Under the pieces are notes generated by a model. That model had not been told where the DNA came from. It saw nothing but the letters and a program-made list of their open reading frames with translations, and ran no database searches. From positions 1 to 12,199 of the forward strand of contig SKYZ01000181.1 in assembly GCA_007127625.1 (NCBI GenBank): 12,199 nt of DNA, read 5' to 3'. This DNA comes from Aquisalimonas sp. GTDB taxonomy: Bacteria; Pseudomonadota; Gammaproteobacteria; Nitrococcales; Aquisalimonadaceae. Of the stretch, positions 6,443 to 11,664 are shown piece by piece (the first letter of the stretch is position 1; every line of letters begins with the position of its first letter). Both the position numbers and the translations under genes were made by a program.

Positions 6443-7126
6443 TCAACTGCTTGCCGTCAGCCCCCCGGTCAGCGCAACACCGACCATCACCGCCGCGTAA
6501 TGGCAGCTTGCCGCCGCCACCACGAAGGTGTGCCAGATGGTGCGGTGGAACGGCAGTCGCCACCAGAGAAAGAACGGCACACCCAGGCTGTACAGCAGGC
6601 CACCGGTGATCACCAGCACCACAACGCTCAGGGATGCAGACGACACCAGCGGCTGCAGCACGAACACCGCGCTCCAGCCCAGTACCAGATAGAACAGAAA
6701 CGCCTTGCGCGGCTCCAGGGCGCGTCGCCGGAACAGTCGCAGGCCCATACCGAACAGCGCCATGGCCCAGATGAACAACAGCAGCGTCCAGCCGGCGACA
6801 CCGCCGATGATGTGCAGAGTCAGCGGTGTGTAGGTCGCGGCGATCATGAACAGGATGCCTGCGTGGTCCAGTCTCTGGAACAGCCCGGACCAGGGCGAAC
6901 TGTCGGAGAGGTCGTGGTTACTCAACATGGAACAGCCGAACATCACCACCAGCCCGGCGCCGTAGACGGCCAGGGTCGTCCATACCAGCGGCGTAGCGTC
7001 ACCGGACAGGCCTGCCACCACCAGCAGGGCGATCAGCCCCGTCACCGCAGCCCCCATGGCCAGCCAGTGCACGCCGCGGTCCGCCCATTGTTCCGCCGCG
7101 GTGTACGCCCTGAGGATCACGCCCAT
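6443..7126 (-). CDS. Hemolysin III / TrhA family (PAQR-related) membrane protein
   Basis: A 227-residue protein with seven probable transmembrane helices and the family landmarks: E12 and H20 in the first segment, SMLSNHD (66-72) where the family has S-x-x-Y-H, LDHAGILFMIAATYTP (86-101), and a C-terminal IWHTF...CHYAAV (about 197-213). Relatives include B. cereus hemolysin III and E. coli YqfA/TrhA; they share the adiponectin-receptor fold with a His-bound zinc and are linked to membrane fluidity or energy state rather than proven haemolysis. The frame is open up to 7366, but ATG 7126 gives the usual length and leaves room for a promoter; a longer start would run into the divergent gene at 7188. 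In the C-terminal motif the spacing is H194-x4-H199, not the H-x3-H I recall for adiponectin receptors. Confidence 0.92.
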   Translation of the reverse strand: MGVILRAYTAAEQWADRGVHWLAMGAAVTGLIALLVVAGLSGDATPLVWTTLAVYGAGLVVMFGCSMLSNHDLSDSSPWSGLFQRLDHAGILFMIAATYTPLTLHIIGGVAGWTLLLFIWAMALFGMGLRLFRRRALEPRKAFLFYLVLGWSAVFVLQPLVSSASLSVVVLVITGGLLYSLGVPFFLWWRLPFHRTIWHTFVVAAASCHYAAVMVGVALTGGLTASS

Positions 7127-7147
7127 TCGTGCCCTGCTCCATGTCAC

Positions 7148-7170
7148 ACGCTGACGGAATATGCCAGCGT
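7148..7170. repeat. Inverted repeat in the divergent intergenic region
   Basis: ACGCTG (7148-7153) and CAGCGT (7165-7170) form 6-bp perfect arms 11 bases apart. They lie in the 61-bp gap between the hemolysin III-like gene and the exported-protein gene, where a regulator could act on both. Short arms like these can occur by chance. Confidence 0.35.
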
Positions 7171-7187
7171 CTCGACAGTAAGCTAAC

Positions 7188-7907
7188 ATGCCCATCGTGA
7201 ACACCCTATCAGCGAAGCGCCCCGGATCATCGACACCGACTGGAATCCTCGCCGCCGGCTTGTTCGCACTGGTGGCCACGCTGACGGCGCAGCCCGCGGC
7301 TGCCACCGAGGCTCGCTGGCAGGCGCTGGACGACGCCCTGGCCCAGGGCCAGCGACACGACAGCATCTGGCGTTTCGGCTGGGGCGGGTTTCACGGGGCC
7401 AATCTCGGCCGCAACATCTATCTCGCCAGTGAAGGCTCCGACAGCGCGACCCGCTTTGATGCCCGCGTAGATTCGGTGAAATCCCTGCTGGCGCTGGGAA
7501 CACTCCTGCTGGAATCGCCGCCCTACCCCGAGGCGCGACACCGCCTGCAGGAGCTTCGCACCTCCGAGGATCCGGATTCCCTGCACCGGGCCGAGCAGAT
7601 CATCGCCGAGACGGCACGCGTCGAAGCCCGGCGTCGGCGACCGGGTGCCCTCGCCGGTGCGCTGGCGGTGAATGTCGCCGCCGGAGCGACCATTGCCATC
7701 GGCGATGACCGCACGGGTGACGGCCTGCGCAACGCCGCGCTGGGAATGACGGTATCCGCCATCCAGGTCTGGACCCGGCCCACATCCGCGCAGCGTGCAA
7801 CCGCCGGTTCCGGATCGGCGGCCGGGATCCCCGGCGGCGGGCCGCAGACACTCCACTACCGGGTTGCCATCGGTCCGTCTCAAGCCGCAATGGCTCTGTA
7901 CTGGTAA
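7188..7907 (+). CDS. Exported protein of unknown function
   Basis: 239 residues, not recognised. The N-terminus is a Sec signal peptide: basic KR at 10-11, hydrophobic core GILAAGLFALVATLTA (about 19-34), and a probable cleavage after AQPAAA (about residue 39), so the mature protein is periplasmic or outer-membrane associated. The mature part begins with a Trp/Gly-rich stretch (WRFGWGGFHGANLGRN), contains a charged helix (about 115-150) and then a small-residue segment GALAGALAVNVAAGATIAIGDD (about 153-174) that could be a membrane hairpin or glycine-rich packing helix. It ends in ALYW; a terminal aromatic is common in outer-membrane beta-barrels, but no strand pattern is obvious. Start could be ATG 7188 or GTG 7197; neither has a strong ribosome site. 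The gene is divergent from the hemolysin III-like gene and has its own terminator. Confidence 0.75.
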   Translation: MPIVNTLSAKRPGSSTPTGILAAGLFALVATLTAQPAAATEARWQALDDALAQGQRHDSIWRFGWGGFHGANLGRNIYLASEGSDSATRFDARVDSVKSLLALGTLLLESPPYPEARHRLQELRTSEDPDSLHRAEQIIAETARVEARRRRPGALAGALAVNVAAGATIAIGDDRTGDGLRNAALGMTVSAIQVWTRPTSAQRATAGSGSAAGIPGGGPQTLHYRVAIGPSQAAMALYW

Positions 7908-7911
7908 GGAC

Positions 7912-7947
7912 TGCCGGGCGCGCAACCGTGCCCGCGGGCGGCATTTT
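7912..7947 (+). terminator. Intrinsic terminator after the exported-protein gene
   Basis: TGCCGGGCGCG (7912-7922) pairs with CGCGGGCGGCA (7933-7943), leaving one 2-base internal mismatch, and is followed by TTTT at 7944-7947. It begins 4 bases after the stop at 7905-7907 and separates this gene from the three-gene cluster that follows. Confidence 0.65.
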
Positions 7948-8018
7948 CCGCTAAAGTGCGGGTAACAGGCCGTTTGTTGCGGCCTCATGGTAGGGCGATG
8001 CCTGGTGCGGGAGGCTTC

Positions 8019-8840
8019 GTGGGCAACAATCCGGAGCATCAGGGCTACTGGCGGCGTCTGGAAGCCGTTGCTGCCGAGCACGGGCCGGTCATCGCCCGGA
8101 CGCTGCGGCTGCGCCCCGGCTACCTGGAGCCCGACGAACTGGCCATCGTCCTCAACTACGCCCTCGGCGGGGAACTCGAGCAGGCCCACCGGGACGCACC
8201 CCCGTTGTCCGCGGAACATGTGCTGGAAAGCCTGGCGGCCCTTCCCCCCGAGACCCGGCATCCGCGAACCGCCGTCCATGCCCTCGCGTGGTATGACCGG
8301 GGGGCTTCCCAGGGGCGCAAGGTGCCCGACATCGTCCGCCAGGGCCCGCTGTTCCAGCCCGCCATCGAAACCGCATTCCGTGGGCGTCGGCGGGAGCGCA
8401 CGGAACACAGCATGCGCAAGCTCATCGACAACAACCGCGAACTGGCCCGCGCGGTGGACGCCCTGGTGGACGCTCTGGGTGAACCCGGCGGCAGCCGCGC
8501 CTCCCGCGCAGCCCTGCGCGGACGCTTCAAGCGGATTCAGAGCCTGCTGCGTTCCAGCGAATGGCATGCGCGTGCCGCCGCAGCCTGGGCCGTGAAGAAC
8601 GGCTTCGCCATGGACGGTATCGGCCAGGCCGTGTACAGACTGCTGCTCCAGCCCCTGCGACGCCTCCACCGACTCATGGCCGACCTGGAAGAGCACCTCG
8701 CGGTGCCCGAGGGTGAGCGTTGCTCGCCTCTGGCCCAGCGCACCTGCCGCCGCATCCTGCTGGAACTCATGGACGCAGCGGCCGAGGAATGGGAACGCGA
8801 CAGCGCCTCTTGCAATACAGCCAGCCCCATCACAAGATAA
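8019..8840 (+). CDS. Unrecognised soluble protein, mostly helical
   Basis: 273 residues from the GTG at 8019, chosen because GGGAGG sits four bases upstream (8009-8014). In-frame alternatives are ATG 7998 (294 minus 14 residues) and GTG 7956; these have poorer ribosome sites. I do not recognise the family. The sequence is rich in Arg, Leu, Ala and Glu with no transmembrane segment and no signal peptide, and looks all-helical. It has a motif-like GPLFQPAIETAF (about 109-120), a strongly basic RGRRRER (121-127), and helical repeats such as SMRKLIDNNRELARAVDAL (131-149) and LLLQPLRRLHRLMADLEEHL (208-227). The basic patch could bind nucleic acid, but this is only inference. It heads a plus-strand cluster with two small genes, 30 and then 73 bp apart, behind a terminator, so it probably has its own promoter. 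Confidence 0.75.
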   Translation: MGNNPEHQGYWRRLEAVAAEHGPVIARTLRLRPGYLEPDELAIVLNYALGGELEQAHRDAPPLSAEHVLESLAALPPETRHPRTAVHALAWYDRGASQGRKVPDIVRQGPLFQPAIETAFRGRRRERTEHSMRKLIDNNRELARAVDALVDALGEPGGSRASRAALRGRFKRIQSLLRSSEWHARAAAAWAVKNGFAMDGIGQAVYRLLLQPLRRLHRLMADLEEHLAVPEGERCSPLAQRTCRRILLELMDAAAEEWERDSASCNTASPITR

Positions 8841-8870
8841 GCGCTGACCTACACGGGAAGGAAGGACGGC

Positions 8871-9029
8871 ATGGACTCAGAACACCCCCACAGCGGTCAC
8901 CACCCTCCTCTGCTGGAAGAACTGCAGGCGGCCGCCACGGAACTCCACAGTGCATTGGATCGCCTGGAAGGATGGCTCAGCGCGGACACCGCATCGGAAG
9001 CCCTTCCGGAGTCCGCCATCCAGTCCTGA
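8871..9029 (+). CDS. Small protein, 52 aa, unknown
   Basis: A short gene supported mainly by its translation signal: GGAAGGAAGGA lies just before the ATG at 8871, one of the best ribosome sites in the window. The product starts MDSEHPHSGHH with four His in the first eleven residues, then forms an amphipathic acidic helix (PLLEELQAAATELHSALDRLEGWL, about 13-36) and ends in an acidic tail. No cysteine, signal peptide or membrane segment. The His-rich start could bind metal, but that is a guess. It lies 30 bp after the 273-aa gene and 73 bp before the 65-aa gene, all on the same strand, so co-transcription is likely. I cannot assign a family; chance occurrence is possible for an ORF this short. 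Confidence 0.6.
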   Translation: MDSEHPHSGHHPPLLEELQAAATELHSALDRLEGWLSADTASEALPESAIQS

Positions 9030-9102
9030 ACCTGCCGACCGGCATGTGTTCACGGAACTGCTACGCTTTAACTACAGGAAAGGCGGAAGCAGGAGCAGCC
9101 CC

Positions 9103-9300
9103 ATGACGCATTACGTTTGCACCGTGGAATTCCGGGATCGCGCATCTGGAGCCATCGGCCATTTCGTACGCGAACTCAGCGCCAGGGACGGTAGCGTCGC
9201 CAGTGAGGAAATCGAGCGCGCATTCCTCACCGAGTATGCCAGTGACCAACGCGACGTGGAGATCGCGGAGATCGTCTGCATGCCCGAGGGCAATCACTGA
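9103..9300 (+). CDS. Small protein, 65 aa, unknown
   Basis: The ATG at 9103 has AGGAG seven bases upstream, and the reading frame further upstream is not gene-like. The product begins MTHYVCTVEFRDRASG, with the alternating pattern of a beta strand, followed by a helix (SEEIERAFLTEYASD, about 34-48) and a second strand (VEIAEIVCM, about 52-60). This beta-alpha-beta layout with Cys at 6 and 59 suggests a small folded domain; both Cys could lie near each other. No signal peptide or membrane helix. It is the last gene of the 8019-9300 cluster and is followed at once by a strong hairpin. I do not recognise the family. Confidence 0.7.
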   Translation: MTHYVCTVEFRDRASGAIGHFVRELSARDGSVASEEIERAFLTEYASDQRDVEIAEIVCMPEGNH

Positions 9301-9302
9301 CG

Positions 9303-9331
9303 CGGCTGACAACCGGGCCGCGGTTCAGCCG
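9303..9331. terminator. Hairpin between convergent genes (9103-9300 and the thioesterase remnant)
   Basis: CGGCTG (9303-9308) plus AACCG (9311-9315) pair with CGGTT (9321-9325) plus CAGCCG (9326-9331), giving an 11-bp stem with a 2-base bulge and a GGCCG loop. It starts 3 bases after the stop of the 65-aa gene and overlaps the 3' end of the thioesterase remnant. No T-run follows on either side. Confidence 0.5.
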
Positions 9332-9863
9332 AACACCGCCACGGTCTGGCGGCTGAGAGCCACCAGCTCACCGGTGCGTGTCCACAAACGGGCCTGCGTT
9401 TGCCCATAGCCATCCCGGGCATGATCCAGAGTGGCCTGATACAGCAGCCAGTCATTGGCCTCGATGACAGGCAGCGGCTGCACGAACTCCACGAACCAGG
9501 TCAGGGAACTGGACGGTGCACGCTCATTGAGCAACGGCAACGTAGCTGGCGGCCAGGCATCGATCAGCCCCAGCAACTGCAACGGTGTGATCAGCCCAGT
9601 ATCATCCCGAAACCGGATCCAGCCACCCATGTCCCTGGTGGTGGCGCCGGTGAACGGCAGGCTGCCAATGCAGTAGCGGTATTCGAAGAACTGGGTGAAC
9701 TGGCGGGACTCTCCCTCCCGGTACGGGATGGATGCAATTTGTTCCGGGGCTTCCACCAGCGGCACAGGTTCTGAACCGTATCGGTACCCGATTGGCGCAG
9801 CAGTTCAATCGTGGCGGAAAAGTCCATTCCTTGAACCCGTAATTGCCTCAGGGCGCGGATCAT
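9325..9863 (-). pseudogene. TesB-like acyl-CoA thioesterase, broken: N-terminal domain lost and frame shifted
   Basis: The C-terminal ~145 residues (9325-9765 frame) match the second hot-dog domain of TesB-like thioesterase-superfamily proteins: IPYREGESRQFTQFFEYR, GGWIRFRD, LLGLIDAWPPATLPLL, SSLTWFVEF, NDWLLYQATL and a late Gln in LSRQTVAVFG. The Asp, Thr and Gln expected for a TesB-type active site can be placed in this half. The only good start is ATG 9863 with AGGAG upstream, but that frame gives a family-like opening (MDFSATIELLRQSGT at 9827) and then leaves the C-terminal frame; the C-terminal frame itself has a TGA only about 15 codons before the GTG at 9765. The first hot-dog domain (about 110 residues, with its W-x-x-G motif) is absent. 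An internal deletion that also shifted the frame explains this best. An independently translated half-protein from GTG 9765 is possible but lacks a ribosome site. Confidence 0.7.
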
Positions 9864-9907
9864 ACGTCTCCTGGTTGCAGCCTGGCCACTGTCGTCCATT
9901 CAACACC

Positions 9908-10174
9908 CTAGTCAGAGCCCCTGAGACGCTCGAACAGCGTTGCATTGGGACAGAACGTGCGGTAATCCGCGTCGGGTTCACGACCATCAAGCCAACGCCC
10001 GCAGAAGCCCGCCTGGTGGCAACGGAAACAGCGTTGAAACGCTGCCCGCAGATCGCGTTCCAACGCGGGTGACATCTCTTTGTCCCCGGACTCGGTGACA
10101 ATTTCGAACATGCGCTCCATCAGCATCGCGCGCTGATCTGCACGCCTGAGTTCGCCGCCCTCGCGTCGTGCCAT
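9908..10174 (-). CDS. DUF6455-family Cys-rich protein (88 aa)
   Basis: A short protein with helices in the first half (QRAMLMERMFEIV at about 14-26; SPALERDLRAAFQRC) and a four-cysteine unit in the second: C49-x2-C52-x5-C58-x16-C75, ending FCPNATLFERL. This resembles DUF6455, small bacterial proteins with a conserved C..C.....C...FCPN/YCRN pattern that suggests a bound metal or cofactor; function is unknown. ATG 10174 is preferred over 10192 because GGAGAGGGG lies between them and directly precedes it. It is divergent from a second DUF6455 gene; the shared 170-bp region holds a perfect FNR-type box about 81 bp upstream of this start. The thioesterase remnant follows 44 bp downstream on the same strand and may have been co-transcribed. 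Confidence 0.82.
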   Translation of the reverse strand: MARREGGELRRADQRAMLMERMFEIVTESGDKEMSPALERDLRAAFQRCFRCHQAGFCGRWLDGREPDADYRTFCPNATLFERLRGSD

Positions 10175-10254
10175 CACCCCTCTCCGCATCATCGCCGGTC
10201 GCCAGTGAAGGTCGGCATAGAGTTACAGGTTCCCACCGCAGCCTCGACCTTCGA

Positions 10255-10268
10255 TTGATCCAGATCAA
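10255..10268. promoter_or_regulatory. FNR/ANR-type box between divergent DUF6455 genes
   Basis: TTGATCCAGATCAA is an exact match to the palindromic FNR consensus TTGAT-N4-ATCAA. Its centre lies 87 bases from the minus-strand start (10174) and 83 bases from the plus-strand start (10345), so one dimer could serve both. Weak -10 candidates are TACATT (10296-10301, plus strand) and TGTAAC (10222-10227 read on the minus strand), each placing the box about 46 bases upstream of a predicted transcription start. Dnr/NnrR-type NO regulators use nearly the same site, so which family member acts here is unknown. Confidence 0.8.
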
Positions 10269-10344
10269 GGCCGCGTCGAGTCCATTGAGGGACAGTACAT
10301 TGAGGATGATCGTCTACAACGGGCTCGAGGCCCGGGAGGTTGCC

Positions 10345-10764
10345 ATGACGCAAACCACCAACCCCACCGTCACCACCCCGGTTCAATCCCTGACGGCCAG
10401 TGTGCTCGGCCACGTCGCGCATTGGTGCCGGCGGACCCGGGAAAGTCGACAGTGGCTGGCACAGGCCACGTGTGAACGTGGCCGTCTGCTGGCGGATGTC
10501 GGCCTGGCACCGGGAGACGCTGCCATTCTCTACGCCGATCCGGTGGCGCCGTGGGAACAACTCCCCCGCATGGCCTCGGTATTCTCTGTCAGGCGGCTGG
10601 ATCACCCTCGCCATGCCGGTGTACGCCGTGACTTGGAGCGAGTCTGCGCGCTCTGCCCGGTCAAGGGTCACTGCCGCCAGATGCTGGCAAGTGATCCGAT
10701 ACCTGCGGACTGCGGCTTCTGCCCCAACAGTGAGACTCTGGCAGCGCTCAAGCGCGTTGCCTGA
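10345..10764 (+). CDS. DUF6455-family Cys-rich protein with DUF1127-like N-terminus (139 aa)
   Basis: The C-terminal part carries C101-x2-C104-x5-C110-x15-C126 with RRDLERVCALCPVKGHC and CGFCPNSETLAAL, the same unit as in the divergent neighbour, plus extra Cys at 28, 43 and 123. Ahead of it, LGHVAHWCRRTRESRQWLAQ...LLADVGLAPGDA (about 21-58) resembles the DUF1127/YjiS motif (Trp, Arg-rich helix, L-x-D-(I/V)-G-(I/L)), and LPRMASVF (73-80) matches the linker that I recall from longer DUF6455 proteins. ATG 10345 has GGGAGGT upstream; the same frame is open to 10168, but that part covers the regulatory region and antisense of the neighbour. The perfect FNR-type box 77 bp upstream suggests induction at low oxygen or by NO. 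Likely a small metal-binding cytoplasmic protein; function unknown. Confidence 0.85.
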   Translation: MTQTTNPTVTTPVQSLTASVLGHVAHWCRRTRESRQWLAQATCERGRLLADVGLAPGDAAILYADPVAPWEQLPRMASVFSVRRLDHPRHAGVRRDLERVCALCPVKGHCRQMLASDPIPADCGFCPNSETLAALKRVA

Positions 10765-10773
10765 GTTATTACA

Positions 10774-10791
10774 CGGCGGCTATTGCCGCCG
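10774..10791 (+). terminator. Hairpin after the 139-aa DUF6455 gene
   Basis: CGGCGGC (10774-10780) pairs with GCCGCCG (10785-10791) around a TATT loop, nine bases after the stop. A second small stem (GATCAG 10791-10796 with CTGATC 10800-10805) follows. There is no clear T-run, so this may terminate weakly or act with the large livF hairpin next to it. Confidence 0.5.
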
Positions 10792-10808
10792 ATCAGCGAC
10801 TGATCAGG

Positions 10809-10838
10809 GCACGGGCCCGCTCCTGGACGGGCCCGTGC
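10809..10838 (-). terminator. Strong hairpin after livF
   Basis: GCACGGGCCCG (10809-10819) and CGGGCCCGTGC (10828-10838) form a perfect 11-bp GC-rich stem with an 8-base loop, four bases beyond the livF stop. It marks the end of the liv transcript. The T-run usual for intrinsic termination is missing on both strands. Confidence 0.65.
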
Positions 10839-10842
10839 AGCC

Positions 10843-11664
10843 TCAGATACCCAGGTAGGCGCGTTGCACGCTCTCGTCATCCAGCAGAGCCTGCCCCCCG
10901 CCTTCAAGCACAACCCGTCCAGTTTCAAGCACGTAACCATGGTCCGCCACACCTAGCGCCAGAGAGGCGTTCTGCTCCACCAGGAAGATGGTCATCCCTT
11001 CCTGACGAAGCTGTTTAATGGTTGCGAAAATCTCCTCCACCAGCAGCGGCGCCAAGCCCATGCTCGGCTCGTCCAGCAGCAGCAGCCGAGGACGCGCCAT
11101 CAGGGCACGACCGATGACCAGCATCTGTTGCTGTCCGCCGGAGAGCGTCCCTGCCGGCAACTTGCGCTTCTCTTTCAGGATCGGGAACTGCGTATAGACC
11201 TCCTCCAGATCCTCGGCCAGCGGCTCTCTGCGGGAACGGGTGTAGGCCCCGAGCATCAGGTTGTCTTCAACGGACATGGGACCGAAGACCTGTCGCCCCT
11301 CCGGAACCTGAGCAATGCCGTCACGAACCCGCCGTGACGGCGCGCGCTGGGTAATGTCCTCGCCACGGTAGTGGATGGACCCCGTACGGGGTGTCTCCAG
11401 CCCCGAGATGGTCCGTAGTAACGTGCTCTTGCCAGCACCATTGGCACCAACCAATGCCACCAGGTGACCTTCCGGCACCTGCAGGCTGATACTATCCAGC
11501 GCCTGCACAGGGCCATAGAACGTGCTGATACCAGCAATATCCAGCACTACGGGGCGGGGCGCGGCATCGTTAGCGGAGAGCGTCGGCGAACCGTCCCCGC
11601 TTACATTCACAACTGCACTCGCACTCATCATGCTCATCACCGATCCTGTCTGTTCGCCCGTCAT
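10843..11664 (-). CDS. livF: Branched-chain amino acid-type ABC transporter, ATP-binding subunit LivF
   Basis: A 273-residue ATPase subunit of the HAAT (Liv) family. The ABC domain begins at about residue 39 with LDIAGISTFYGPVQAL; Walker A GANGAGKS (73-80), a Q-loop region ending in VPEGRQVFGPMSVEDNLMLGA (typical LivF), signature LSGGQQQM (174-181), Walker B LLLLDEPSMGL (194-204), and LVEQNAS in the H-loop place, as is usual for LivF. It would pair with LivG on the cytoplasmic side of LivHM and power uptake of branched-chain amino acids or another HAAT substrate (amides, urea and short aliphatic amides are alternatives). The start at 11664 overlaps the livG stop by ATGA, with AGGGG upstream, so translation is coupled. 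The ~38 residues before the ABC domain, Ser/Ala/Met-rich, exceed the usual LivF length; ATG 11637, with AGGA upstream, is a possible shorter start. Confidence 0.95.
   Translation of the reverse strand: MTGEQTGSVMSMMSASAVVNVSGDGSPTLSANDAAPRPVVLDIAGISTFYGPVQALDSISLQVPEGHLVALVGANGAGKSTLLRTISGLETPRTGSIHYRGEDITQRAPSRRVRDGIAQVPEGRQVFGPMSVEDNLMLGAYTRSRREPLAEDLEEVYTQFPILKEKRKLPAGTLSGGQQQMLVIGRALMARPRLLLLDEPSMGLAPLLVEEIFATIKQLRQEGMTIFLVEQNASLALGVADHGYVLETGRVVLEGGGQALLDDESVQRAYLGI

Noticed and set aside
7127..7366. Longer start for the hemolysin III-like gene
   Set aside because: It would overlap the divergent exported-protein gene and its signal-peptide region; the added residues are not hydrophobic or family-like.
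7227..8696. A 489-codon open frame on the minus strand
   Set aside because: It is antisense to two plus-strand genes, one with a signal peptide and terminator and one with a strong ribosome site, and it crosses the terminator between them. Its product is Gln/Gly-rich with no domain. Long antisense frames are expected at this GC content.
10189..10671. A 160-codon minus-strand frame across the DUF6455 plus-strand gene
   Set aside because: It is antisense to a recognisable Cys-rich protein and covers the FNR-type box; no ribosome site or domain.
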